From Cydia pomonella (lineage: Eukaryota > Arthropoda > Insecta > Lepidoptera > Tortricidae): a DNA stretch of 64,000 bases. A program made the position numbers and the translations under genes. Where the stretch lies: contig NC_084713.1 in assembly GCF_033807575.1 (NCBI RefSeq), forward strand, positions 11,100,703 through 11,164,702. The letters run 5' to 3'. Below, piece by piece: positions 20,701 to 26,900 of the stretch. Each line of letters opens with the position of its first letter. The first letter of the stretch is position 1. The notes under the pieces were generated by a model. It was not told the origin of the DNA, searched no databases, and worked only from the letters and a program-made list of their open reading frames with translations.

Positions 20701-21735
20701 TCAGGGCGTCTTTATGGTTTCAAATAAATCTACGGTCACCAGAGGTGTTCCCCAGGGATCAATACTGGGCCCTATTTTATTTTTACTATACAGCGCAGAC
20801 ATAACATACAAAATCAGTCATTGTAAATATCACCTATACGCAGCTAATCTACAAATGTACACCTCTTTCAAGCCTGAAGACACTCATTTTGCCAATTCAA
20901 TGTTTAACTTTTTTTAGTTAAAGGGAGGTTCCGACATACTGTTGTGGGCTTACCTGCGGTTGATACCTGGCTACCGGTGTTCACGCATACATAAACAAAA
21001 CATGAACAAGTTCATATGCACTGCATCTGACGTAACGAGTATTTTAGAGGTAAGAACAACATTCCAAATGTACATAATGCATATTTTCACTATAATAATA
21101 GGTAAAATTATAATATTACTTAGTGTTCATAATGAAACATTGATGATGAGGACCCAGAAAAAAAGTGATGAAATATATCATTATTGTATTTAACAATGCG
21201 TGTCAGAAAAAAAACATTTAATCAGACGAAATACTTGCTGCCGGGGCGAGTTTCCTGTTTTTTGTTTTAAATTAATGAAAGGTGACATGATAAAAATAAA
21301 TTGCAAACAATATTGCGTGATTTTTTTAATGTCAGTACTTACTAAATTGATAAGTTAAAAAATGGGCACTTCTCGTGCTCGACTTAAGAATAAAATGCGG
21401 GCATTTCAAACATAATTTTTGAAAAAATAACAATAATATTGCTTTGTAGGCAGATACAAAAATCTAGTTAGTGAAATACCTGAACTTGTAATTCCCCAAT
21501 TGTAGAATGTTTCCACGAATAGAATTGTCCTTCAAGATCAATAAAACGTTAAGTTGACCTTTTGTTCTTAATGCAGGGTGATTCAGGAGGACCACTGGTG
21601 TGCAGAAATACTAGAGACCCGAACGACAGAGGCCAGGGAGTAATTGTCGGGGTGGCGTGTGGGTATCGGAAAAAAGGGTTTCGTCACGACGCCTTCTTCA
21701 CAAGAGTACCCAGTCACTGGAGATTCCTCAATTGA
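2630..21735 (+). CDS. SP1: secreted trypsin/chymotrypsin-fold serine protease, six exons
   Basis: Six exons (2630-2797, 3345-3481, 14502-14664, 17512-17631, about 20924-21049, 21577-21735) join in frame to a protein of about 290 residues. Residues 1-20 form a signal peptide. A short acidic/Ser/Thr-rich propeptide ends at Arg41, before IVNG, the usual zymogen cleavage site. The triad is visible: His in TAAHC (exon 2), Asp in KNDI (exon 3), Ser in GDSGGP (exon 6). The usual Cys four residues before that Ser is absent (ILEGDSGG), and the residue at the base of the S1 pocket would be Ser. It should be an exported endopeptidase with non-tryptic specificity; substrate unknown. Intron 2 holds a BEL/Pao element and intron 4 a LINE. 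It stops at TGA 21733 where its paralogs continue for another 20 or so codons. Confidence 0.85.
3345..3481 (+). CDS. SP1 exon 2: catalytic histidine
   Basis: Acceptor ttttaaag|GTA, donor AC|gtaagt, 137 bp, phase 0 to phase 2. Encodes VSLKAPIG, SFCGGSVI and TAAHC with the triad His, plus the Cys pair NIC and KLC. The polypyrimidine tract is weak, and it is equally weak in SP2. Confidence 0.85.
4649..4700 (+). promoter_or_regulatory. LTR core promoter: TATATAA box and start region
   Basis: TATATAAGCAGG begins at 4649. About 30-45 bp downstream is agtcagttcagttcagttc, repeated TCAGT motifs of the arthropod initiator type. The identical arrangement at 12345 in the 3' LTR could in principle fire into SP1 downstream exons. 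Confidence 0.6.
5031..5036 (+). terminator. Polyadenylation signal in the 5' LTR (AATAAA)
   Basis: AATAAA lies 55 bp before the LTR end. Another is at 4937-4942. The matching functional copy for the element transcript would be 12726-12731 in the 3' LTR. Confidence 0.4.
5097..5113 (+). other. Primer-binding site of the BEL/Pao element
   Basis: TGGTCCTTCGAACCGGA begins five bases after the 5' LTR. It starts TGG as expected for pairing to a tRNA CCA end, and its position fits minus-strand priming. I do not assign the tRNA species. Confidence 0.65.
5282..11656 (+). CDS. BEL/Pao gag-pol polyprotein
   Basis: One uninterrupted frame. I start it at the ATG at 5282 (context taataATGtcg); the frame also has an in-frame ATG at 5219. 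Numbering from 5219: a charged N-terminus with Arg/Pro-rich repeats (about 330-430), a Gag-like region (about 460-620), CCHC-type knuckles (about 699 and 732-745), an aspartic protease with LDDGCT (about 846), reverse transcriptase with YMDD at 1258-1261, RNase H (from about 1438), an HHCC integrase zinc region (about 1750-1795) and the D,D-35-E core at about Asp1821, Asp1884 and Glu1933, then the C-terminal domain typical of Pao integrases. It makes the capsid and replication enzymes in cytoplasmic particles and integrates the cDNA. The last 27 codons lie inside the 3' LTR. No stop or frameshift is visible. Confidence 0.93.
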   Translation: MSGSNSKMGVTTRSQSDRTRNERERTTSTDTTGRVSEVAERATDTSGGSSQRTGRPLTTATGRESTASPPSRGEHREDVEGTGSKAIDEEAEAGSKSSPPVLGKAKAEVPLTKAVKITVHKGPPRSPSVIERFNQRRIERRRAEREQLSAQSRRMSPISEGESRAAEERQEPPRTTPLPPAPSPKKNARNEGSSVKSASSRGSHISSLCSSKIKELQYIKEKKKLELKLRELALEREMLDIEYKHRLNVVVNEYGSLSDTSVASSRGSSPKRRVRAEPESRVSEWLNDIGEIVETPHRPHDDPPRVRVETLPVPTRAERARSPPRGPRAEYRSPPRQPRKGDRSPPRRPRNEYRAPSPVEPPRRSQYEYRAPSPLEPEMGPSRPRNEYMESRTEPQRDYFASTPFTPHTKLRSSVEPPPSDAATAFNRLADQLRDAVRTTPPKQCYELPPFSGNPNEWLLFYNAYSESTRRYNFSAFEIMARLRNCLRGDARQCVQHLLSTSTKPDLIMKLLKKNFGRIDLLVDKALEELKRLPPVGPSAIDLNNFATKVVNIVSTLCELDSKNYSNNPLLVREITDRLSPHLRSRWCAYAQENIKNGKCELMLMADFLIEESDAELEFSHARLPTSNMKRRETAAKETARPSTTSQQVQGSRRPQRAQYHAEQAYTTGNAEARRVPCLCCGGGHRTPECKRILAMDIGARWDWARSNTICFRCLNSKHRKTKCHDKPCGIDGCTFRHHKLLHEGKAQEVTRERRPPPVSRAAAPSLQPTASLGSGHTPAVIAQEPDTVTNTTEYVNNTTTVFLKMVPVTVEGPKGKVDTYAMLDDGCTISLIQTDVADTVGATGPATPLCLAGVSNMEAEPEISRQVKVRVCGKGLETAYDLVFTTVRRIGLRTQRMNKKIMELEHFKNIPTACYEEAIPKLLIGIDQWPVLLPQEAIVRGLDEPAAVLTGLGWVIFGGKPRLVIPKEGEEHLMLHCRERDENLDSMLRDYFNIDSLGIKNVTKVDPQVQRAMDILDRTIKKINDNGPRYEVGQLWRDDEPRMPPTIQTAMCRLRSIERKMDRDPAFAESYKEQIDNLLKKKYAEPLQEPPDSKIAWVLPHFAVTNPNKPGKIRLVFDAACRVQGKCLNDFLLEGPDLLQSIIGILFRFREGQFAVVADLQEMFLQVKMRAEDQPSQMFFWRGDRRTGNPQFYKMTSMLFGAASSPFLAHSVRNRNAMDNADEFPDAVEDITRNHYMDDYVASYPDEKELLHRATQVASSHAKGGFQLRGWTSNSVKLLQQIPTELHASTPAQLGKGKENKILGMYWNPETDQLGFNTTMIRVPAEVKEMIQTPTKRQMLSAVMSVYDPLGLLSHYTITAKVQLQNLWAKKLDWDSPLPEEDKRDFEAWLRALDSVAKLRIPRCYLSTGAVARRELHVFVDASTKAYACVAYWRVASNGGEAQVSLIAAKSKVGPTRQLSIPRMELQSALIGSRLQQTIREEHRLTPDQVIMWTDSRTVLHWVRNDAKRYSAYVANRLGEIAELTIPKQWRWVPTKENPADEATRPDKDRQVTFESRWYQGPDFLKRPEEEWPQENVKANIEEDLPEYEEVACAAHEEPKVNKEPIPDIERFSDYNRLVNATARVFQFLDCLRNRQRQPLQVIHRKKAEHLLFQYAQRTSFPEEYRNLSKGEPVSHKSRLHELDPVLGPDGLIRMRGRLNAAPVLGLEKQPIILDGRHQIIRLLIERAHKEAGHANNERVVNDLRQLYWIIHLRPTVRMVAGKCRLCVLRRAQPKVPAMGDLPLARIQPYKRPFTNTAVDLFGPLTVTIGRRHEKRWVALFTCLTTRAIHLEIVHSLSTDSAIMALRRLAARRGWPAVIYSDNATNFRGADVELRNAYKEWLPALREFGVQHNVTWKFIPPGAPNQGGAWERLVRSVKNALTATLHTKAPKEELLLTILAEAENTVNARPLTHVSVDPRDEEALTPAHFLLGGSTGAPSTGPCEEADRRTWRASQALADHFWRRWIREYLPTLAPRQSSNNRVRPIQKGDYVIIVDGNLPRNVWPRGIVTQVYPGPDGGIRSADVQTRGGVFRRPVTKLAVLPLQQEQSQERQRGQTVTDSMDPCRDECSDGTDPGRKELPNA
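11562..11574 (+). other. Polypurine tract before the 3' LTR
   Basis: agcgggggcaga abuts the 3' LTR start and lies within the gag-pol frame. It is short and interrupted by C, but its position is that of a plus-strand primer. Confidence 0.5.
11575..12786 (+). repeat. 3' LTR of the BEL/Pao element
   Basis: 1,212 bp. Differences from the 5' LTR: A/G at 4865, one T fewer in a T run near 4884, and A/G and G/A at 4945 and 4948. The end of gag-pol (to 11656) lies inside it. Confidence 0.93.
12345..12396 (+). promoter_or_regulatory. 3' LTR core promoter copy
   Basis: TATATAA at 12345-12351 with the same downstream TCAGT repeats as the 5' LTR. Transcripts from here would run toward SP1 exon 3, 2.1 kb away. 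Confidence 0.45.
12900..13030 (-). mobile_element. LINE 3'-end relic
   Basis: On the minus strand the sequence runs from a Cys/Arg/Trp-rich remnant into 'gccctttgcacctctggggt', 'actttaggacaataacaat' and an AAC/AAT-rich tail, which reads like the 3' end of a non-LTR element. It abuts the right edge of the foldback element. Confidence 0.5.
13543..13841. mobile_element. 299-bp MITE with near-perfect ends and TATAA duplication
   Basis: Ends agtacgggcggggaccgt/atgatctacta and the mirror tagtagatcat/acggtccccgcccgtact form an inverted repeat of about 28 bp. TATAA flanks both sides (13538-13542, 13842-13846). Inside is an open frame 13599-13814 of 71 codons starting MADVHKSD, rich in Lys/Arg, unusually long for so small an element. 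Two internal copies of acgtcatctgayacaargat are also present. Confidence 0.75.
13850..14480 (+). other. Intron 2 sequence shared by the SP paralogs
   Basis: Pieces such as ggaacagcattgcctcgcct, acaagccaagcggtgcgttg and ttccaagtgg recur in SP2 intron 2 (about 24780-24890), and more weakly in SP3 (about 45360-45450). This is residual homology from gene duplication, GC-richer than the rest of the intron. No coding potential is evident. Confidence 0.55.
14502..14664 (+). CDS. SP1 exon 3: catalytic aspartate
   Basis: Acceptor ttggtacag|A, donor GCA|gtaagt, 163 bp, phase 2 to 0. Encodes MKLFVVAGTLRNRA, then YWFPKNDISVA with the triad Asp in NDI. The acceptor string tattggtacag is identical in all three genes. 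Confidence 0.85.
14846..15065. repeat. 'agggttcc' repeat in SP1 intron 3
   Basis: tttagggttccatagtcaac followed by tgtctgtctgtctgtc at about 14885 and related sequence downstream. It belongs to the window-wide family listed at 528-1000. Confidence 0.55.
15262..15640. repeat. 'agggttccgta' repeat, fuller copy
   Basis: Contains ttagggttccgtagcc, gtctgtctgtccgtccgt, and at the far end ggtacggaaccc with cgactcgcacttggccgc. The two ends are inverted relative to each other. Shortly upstream, ggtaactacggaaccctac belongs to a second partial copy. Confidence 0.6.
15641..17099 (+). other. SP1 intron 3, AT-rich, mostly unassigned
   Basis: Short stretches match the same intron in SP2 and SP3, for example aaactgcgcaataaaaaag near 16250 and tttacttccataactctc near 16125. 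These are shared intron homology rather than genes. The rest shows no element I recognise. Confidence 0.45.
17100..17320 (+). other. Intron 3 segment homologous to the SP2 inverted-repeat arms
   Basis: ccttctgaaccagtcaaagg and ggattggccgattatcaacc correspond to cttctgaaccgatcaaagtg and tgattggccgattgtcaacc in the right arm of the SP2 inverted repeat (about 28575-28640), in the same order and strand. It therefore marks the ancestral orientation of that intron. Confidence 0.6.
17337..17465. mobile_element. MITE with GCCCGATTCGAA ends
   Basis: agcccgattcgaacttaaag and atacgtcaaa at the left are mirrored by ttgacgtatcttgaaggtcg and aatcgggcc at the right. Related foldbacks occur at 22952-23244 and, in part, at 51755-51850. 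Confidence 0.65.
17512..17631 (+). CDS. SP1 exon 4
   Basis: Acceptor ttttttacag, donor CGA|gtaagt, 120 bp, phase 0 to 0. Encodes FPFVFNAYVQPLPLAS and MECLASGWGRIN, the conserved Cys-x-ASGWG stretch before the autolysis-loop region. Confidence 0.85.
18054..20917 (+). mobile_element. Degenerate CR1/Jockey-type LINE in SP1 intron 4
   Basis: A non-LTR element in pieces. Endonuclease segments (18054-18254, 18188-18650, resuming 19561-19834) include DIIAINETWLREG and MEDFNKD, where Gly-Asp-Phe-Asn is usual. A reverse transcriptase segment (20216-20917) includes FDTSN and RGVPQGSILGPILF. The catalytic YADD is YAAN (20837-20848), so the enzyme is dead. A frameshift near 18200, stops from 19832 on, and a LINE nested inside further break it. 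The 3' part beyond the RT is missing; the element stops exactly where SP1 exon 5 starts. Confidence 0.8.
18652..19549 (-). mobile_element. Nested 5'-truncated LINE, minus strand
   Basis: Flanked by an 11-bp duplication AGCCATGCGTT (18641-18651, 19550-19560). On the minus strand the C-terminal part of a non-LTR polymerase is visible in two frames: KKHCEDTKQKVAARNNILRR, EYACPVWKNSAH and LYCLAGIAPPAVSREAA in the first, then a frameshift into a Leu/Arg-rich stretch with a Cys-His relic. It ends in acgataagaagaagaag, an AAG-repeat tail at 18652-18662. It disrupts the endonuclease of the surrounding LINE and is therefore younger. Confidence 0.85.
20924..21049 (+). CDS. SP1 exon 5, acceptor at the edge of a LINE
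   Basis: Encodes SDILLWAYLRLIPGYRCSRI through KFICTASDVTSILE, donor GAG|gtaaga, phase 0. Acceptor taaag|GGA at 20924 gives 126 bp as in SP2 and SP3. The stronger-looking polyT acceptor tttttttag ending 20917 would add two codons. The polyT tract belongs to the end of the LINE copy. Confidence 0.7.
21577..21735 (+). CDS. SP1 exon 6: catalytic serine and stop
   Basis: Acceptor atgcag|GGT. Encodes GDSGGPLVCRNTRDPNDRGQ, VGVACGY and FFTRVPSHWRFLN, then TGA at 21733. Directly after the stop the same frame still reads NEATITTPVFCIVLLSQIIS, the tail kept in SP2 and SP3, so a small change created the stop. Confidence 0.88.
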   Translation, partial: GDSGGPLVCRNTRDPNDRGQGVIVGVACGYRKKGFRHDAFFTRVPSHWRFLN

Positions 21736-21875
21736 AACGAAGCAACAATAACCACGCCTGTGTTTTGTATTGTTTTACTGTCGCAAATTATATCAAACTT
21801 TCAATATATGCTATTTGACTTTCCAACTAAACAACTGCTAGATTTGCATAGAGTACATTGAAATCAAACAGTGCC

Positions 21876-22061
21876 CCTAGTGTAAATTTAGTCGATAGCG
21901 AAACGTGACGTACGCGTTTGCGTAAAGTCTCATTTTGTATGGGTTTTTGAACAGCGCGCCAAGCGGGACGTTTTGGAAAGTCAAAAATCTCATACAAAAT
22001 GACACTTAACGCAAACGCGTACGTAACGTTTCGCTGTCGAAAATATTTACACTAGGGGTAC
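21876..22061. mobile_element. Palindromic MITE, CCCCTAGTGTAAA family, copy 1
   Basis: cccctagtgtaaattt, acgtacgcgtttgcg at the left face cgcaaacgcgtacgt and ttacactagggg at the right, with a short loop containing gcgccaagcgggacgtttt. Arms of about 80 bp. Further copies are at 31441-31626 and, decayed, 59218-59330. Confidence 0.8.
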
Positions 22062-22106
22062 AGAATATAAGATTCTTAATGAAAAATGAACTGTGATCAA
22101 CTCTGG

Positions 22107-22187
22107 CTCACGTGGGACTCGAACCCACATTTTGGATTGCCGGTCCAACGCATTACCAATTTTGCCAGCTAACCATCCGTTATTCAC
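22107..22187 (-). repeat. tRNA-like relic (SINE head or tRNA pseudogene)
   Basis: On the minus strand, TGGCAAAATTGG resembles an A box, TTGGACCGGCAATCCAA can form an anticodon arm and GTGGGTTCGAGTCCCAC a perfect T arm. The position before the putative anticodon is C rather than T, and the acceptor stem does not pair, so it is unlikely to be a working tRNA. Confidence 0.55.
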
Positions 22188-22734
22188 CGCGAATTTAACC
22201 ATTGCAACTGTGACAACTCTAGCGACATCTGCACTTTAAGGTTTACAAAATGCTGAAACAGTTGCAAGAAAATTAGTGACTATTGTTTGTTTTTTGTAGG
22301 TTTAGTACTTTCATATCGCAGTGTCATAGTAATAGGTATAACATTGTTTTTTTGCATTATATTATAAAATAATTGTAAGCATTTCACTAGGGGAAAGTAG
22401 GGATGATTAATAGAGAGATTACCTATTAAGAAATAATAAGACAATTTGAATCACGTACTAGTACGTACATAATTGGAGCAACCTATACTCGAAGAACCTA
22501 GATTTTGATTAAAACGCGAATTTCGCCTGGATGGTACACATTTTCCAAGATGGCTGCGATACCTCGAGCTCCCCAAATGTCAAATGGTATGGGCATGAAA
22601 AAGGGGCCTTTAAGTTTACATACCAAATTTCATGACTGTTCCAGAGATTTCGCGGTTGGTTCTAATCCGATAGTGCTAAATACTCTATCCTTATAAATAG
22701 CTTTGCAAATGCCACAATTGTAGAAATTAAGAAT

Positions 22735-22930
22735 GGGTATAGTAAGTTATCCTTAAAAGATAGACATTCAACATCACGGACTTTTTTGTAGACCCATGAA
22801 AGAGAGACAACCCCACCATACATTGTGTTGTTATAGCTCAAACGGATTAGGCAGCGTTTTCGATTAAAGCTCCTAGACAGCGTGATTTTTTCCGAAACTG
22901 TCATATTTCAACCAATTTACACAAAACCTT
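22735..22930. repeat. Dispersed repeat shared with 44430-44600
   Basis: gggtatagtaagttatcctt, aaagatagacatt, catgaaagagagacaacccc and cattgtgttgtta recur with small changes at 44430-44600. Neither copy has coding features. The family is not identified. Confidence 0.55.
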
Positions 22931-22951
22931 AACAAGTTATATATTATCTAA

Positions 22952-23244
22952 CGGCCGATTCGAAAAATGAGATACGATAACGATAAATTCTGGACTAGAT
23001 AAGTTCTCATTTAGATATCGTTTGTATGATGTTGTATAATTGACAGAAGCAGCTCGATTTCGGGCAACCAATGTCACTTTGACGTTGAAAATATCGTAGA
23101 TAGATCTTATTCATCACAGGATCACAGCGGAATCGAAATAAACGTCAATTTTGACATGTCGTTTAGCTATCGATCAACTATCGATCTTTTAAAGATCTTT
23201 CCAAGATCTTATTTGTGTCTCAATCATTCTTCGAATCGGCCCGT
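22952..23244. mobile_element. Foldback element with GGCCGATTCGAA ends
   Basis: acggccgattcgaaaaatga at the left faces tcattcttcgaatcggcccg at the right. The inner part contains atcgataactatcgatc-like symmetrical stretches. It is a longer relative of the MITE at 17337-17465. Confidence 0.55.
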
Positions 23245-23671
23245 AAACCTCAAGAATCGCTTTATTGATAGATGAGAGTTTTATGCAAATTCGTTCAGTA
23301 GTTTTTAGTATTGGAGTAATTTTATAAGATGTAGTGAATTGACGTTTTCCCCTAGATTTGCGGATGCTAGGTTGTGTGGCTGTCGTGCACATAGCGAATA
23401 TGTCCATACTATTCTAATCTATATTATTATATATACTTTACTCTTTGAATATAACTCAAGATCTGACATCTATTATCTATGTCGTGCCGGTCGTACTATG
23501 GTCGTACCTTTATTCTATGGGTCGTACCAAGGGCCCAACTTCATCTGTTCTCTTTGACGTCGCAGCAACTATCACATCTCTCTCTTAGCTCTTGTAAAAA
23601 TATCGTTTGTTAAAAAAGGACAACCATACGGTTGACAAGATGAACTTCAAATCTGATATATTTACGGGTCG

Positions 23672-23781
23672 TACCGTCACCCGACACATCTTCATGACAG
23701 AATGTCATTAGATCATTGACAGATTACTATCATACCATCAGGCGTTTTGGTACACTATTTTATAAGTAAAATGTTTAAATT
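23672..23781 (+). promoter_or_regulatory. Conserved 5' flank of SP2 with 15-bp palindrome
   Basis: The block aligns with SP1 and SP3. ATGACAGAATGTCAT at 23694-23708 is a perfect inverted repeat of six bases around GAA, 73 bp before the ATG. ATGTTTAAATTATG at the end of the block places an out-of-frame ATG 11 bases before the main start. The palindrome may bind a dimeric factor; this is inference. Confidence 0.6.
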
Positions 23782-23949
23782 ATGTTCAGAGTGTTGGCTA
23801 TACTCAGCATAGTAAATATATTCATGCCGCTCGCAGTGTCTAATAATATAAATAACGAAGAACCAGAAACGTTTACAAGTAAGAGTGAAGATATAGTATT
23901 TCGTGTTGTAAATGGAGTACCTGCAAACTTAGGCACGATTCCTTACCAG
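23782..23949 (+). CDS. SP2 exon 1: signal peptide and activation site
   Basis: 56 codons, donor cag|gtagag, phase 0. Signal core VLAILSIVNIFMPLAVS, propeptide NNINNEEPETF, cleavage site FRVVNG. Confidence 0.88.
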
Positions 23950-26900
23950 GTAGAGACTTTAAAAATAAAATTTACTGAGGTGATATTACTTGTATTTTCT
24001 TCGTGTAATTTAGAATACAATCTTGTATTGTATCAATAAATACTATGACTATGATAAGTAGAATAATCTACTACATACTTATGTTATGTATTGCGGTTTT
24101 ATAAAATAATACTTAACTGTATTATGCCACAAGTACTTTGTAATTATACTGCTTGTAACGCCTACATTTAAAGAGTTTTCTCTTTCTTTTTCCTTGCAAA
24201 AAATATAATTAATTTATCTGACCACAGAAGCTTGGCGTAGTACAGTCAGCATAAAATAGATAATACAGCCAGCAGCCAAATATATACTGTAAAACACCTT
24301 TGTTACCATACAAATATGAAATAAAGATGTAACCCGTTACTACGTATTTGATGCAGACTGTACGTAAACAGATAATCGACTGAGCAAAGCGTCTCCGTTT
24401 GTTATACCTACCTACATTTATTCAGTTTTAAGCAATGTAAATTAAGACAGACACAAGACATAACTCTAACTCTACAGCAGAGGCACTAGTGTAAAACATA
24501 AGTGTCAGGATACTACCGATGACAATGATGGCTGTATTTTAAAGGTATCGCTGAAAACTCCCATCGGTAGAGGCAGTTACATGAGCTTTTGCGGCGGTTC
24601 TGTAATCACGGAAAACAAGATTCTGTCAGCAGCACACTGTTTAACAAAAGATGGAAATGTATGCGAAAAAATGTGTAAGAAGTAAGTTGACATAAGGTTG
24701 CAGTCCACCAAAAAGCTCGACACTAGACCTGCATCGCCGCAATTTTATTCTTATTATTTTTAGGAATCTTATCGACTTTGGAATAGCATTGCTTCGCCTC
24801 GGTACAAGCTAAGTGGTGCGTTGTTTTGTTGTGGTGAGGGAACGGCACCCTTCCCGCCCATGATTTCCAAGTGGCGCCGCATTCATGCACACAGGCGCTG
24901 TAAGCGCGCTATTGCGCAACTTCAACCTCAACAAGCAGCTGGCCTTTATTAGCCTTCATCGCGCAAGGCGTTAAGTCGGTTCCGTTACAGGCTTACAAAT
25001 GGTGACCGACAAGTGGATGAGTTAGGGGGCGTGACGCTAGTCTTGTGCGAACTTTTTGGTAAACTCCAATCTATAAAGTATCTAATCTCGATAATCAAAG
25101 GTAGATCGCATCTATATTTGATGTGGCGTACTTAAAGTTCAAAGTTTTATTGTTTACTCACTCAAAATTCATACGTATTTTATATGTTTCCAAAGCTACA
25201 ATATTATCTACAAGATTGATCCAGTGATATATTAGAACCGTAACCAACTAATCAATAACAGCATCATTTTTAGGGTTTCGTAGACAACTATTAGGAACCC
25301 TTATAGTTTCGCCATGTCCGTTTGTCCATCTGCGGCTTTGCTCCGCAATCGTTAGCGCTAGAAAGCTACAGTTTGGCATGGATACATAAATCGTGCATGA
25401 CGTCACAACGGTAAAATAAACACTAGAAATTTTTTTTAGGATATTCTCCATTCAAAATAACCCTATTACTAAGACTCCGCTGCCCGTCCGTCCATCCGTC
25501 TCTCTGTCTGTCGCCAGGCTGTATCTCATGAACCATGATAGTTAGTTCAAATTTTCACAGATGATGTATAATATTTCTGTTGCGCTATAACAAAAAATAC
25601 GAAGAAGTACGGATCCCACGGTGGGGGATCTATATCGGAATGCCTAAAGTTTTTTGGCCTAAATTATCATTGCCTAACATTATTTGGCATAACCATCACT
25701 TGCCCTAACACTCGTATGGCCGAATTGTGGTTGCCCTATTCCACAATGGCCGATTTCGTTTTGCCCTAATTTGTTTTTCCCTAATGACACTTACCACAAT
25801 CGTAACATATGTTACATAGCATAACAATCATTGCGGCTAATCATTAAAAATCCTAAAAATCATATGTCCTAACCATCTTTATGCCTATACCTTATCATGG
25901 CCTAATTATAATACGTTTTGGTAATAATCACTAATCACCCAAATTGCGTACAGTTAGCAATATCGACGGAGCCCCGCTTGCGCGGGGCTCCTATTCTGTG
26001 CCGTTTGGCCTTCGGCCGTTTAAAGATACCTAACGAACCTAACCTACCGTTAAATTTTCACCGTCCCAATCCCAACACTCCCAACACCGACAATTTTACA
26101 AGCGCCAACAATTAAGGCAGAATTCGCACCTCGTTTGCGAGTTCATTACTGCATATATGGAAAATAATATGATGACAACTGATAATTAGAGCAGTACCCA
26201 TTAGGCCAAAACAGTTCGGGCATCACATTATAGTTCACACTATAATAGGGATTTCATGTAATATGCAACAAACCATTAGGGATACTCACCATTAGGACAA
26301 AAATGCTTAGAAAACATAACATTTAGGTAAAACAATACATTATGCAAAATTATCATTGCGCCAAGTGACTGTTATGCCAAGTGATCATTAGTCCATAGCA
26401 GTTAGGCCAAGTGATTTTAGGCCAAACGTTGTTAGGCATTCAGAAGGACAACCCTCGGTGTGCGAGTCCGACTCGCATTTTTCCGGCTTTTTTTTTTCAC
26501 TTTAACCCAATGATGTGGGGTATCGTTGGATAGGTTTTTTAAAACGAATACGGGTTATCAACAACCATGTTTTGATAAAGTGAATATATTGGGAAATAAT
26601 CGCTCCGAAAGAAAACAAATATGTGCCTAAAATCATCAGACTTGTGACTTGAGTCAAATAAGAAACATTATTCTCAAATCGCCCGATAATCAGAATAACC
26701 CCAAGACAATTTATTTATTGGTACAGATTCAAAAAAAGAAGCTTAATGAAGTTGTATGTCGTAGCGGGGACTCTACGGAACCGTGCAGTATACCAAAGAG
26801 ACGCGGAAGGTACTGAGCAGTGGAGAAAAATGAAAAATGTCATTATACCCCGCGGTTACTGGTTTCCTAAAAACGACATATGCGTAGCAGTAAGTGGCTA

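Larger units (their letters stand above)
21736..23671. other. SP1-SP2 intergenic region
   Basis: Holds the former tail-coding sequence of SP1, a palindromic MITE, a tRNA-like relic, a dispersed repeat and a second MITE, each listed separately. The 110 bp before SP2 are the conserved promoter block. No other gene is seen. Confidence 0.6.

Noticed and set aside
22107..22187. Functional tRNA gene on the minus strand
   Set aside because: The acceptor stem does not pair and the residue before the anticodon is not T; kept as a relic only.
25636..26443. CRISPR-like array in the GCC-motif element
   Set aside because: The repeats are degenerate, too short and inverted between halves, and the genome is eukaryotic.
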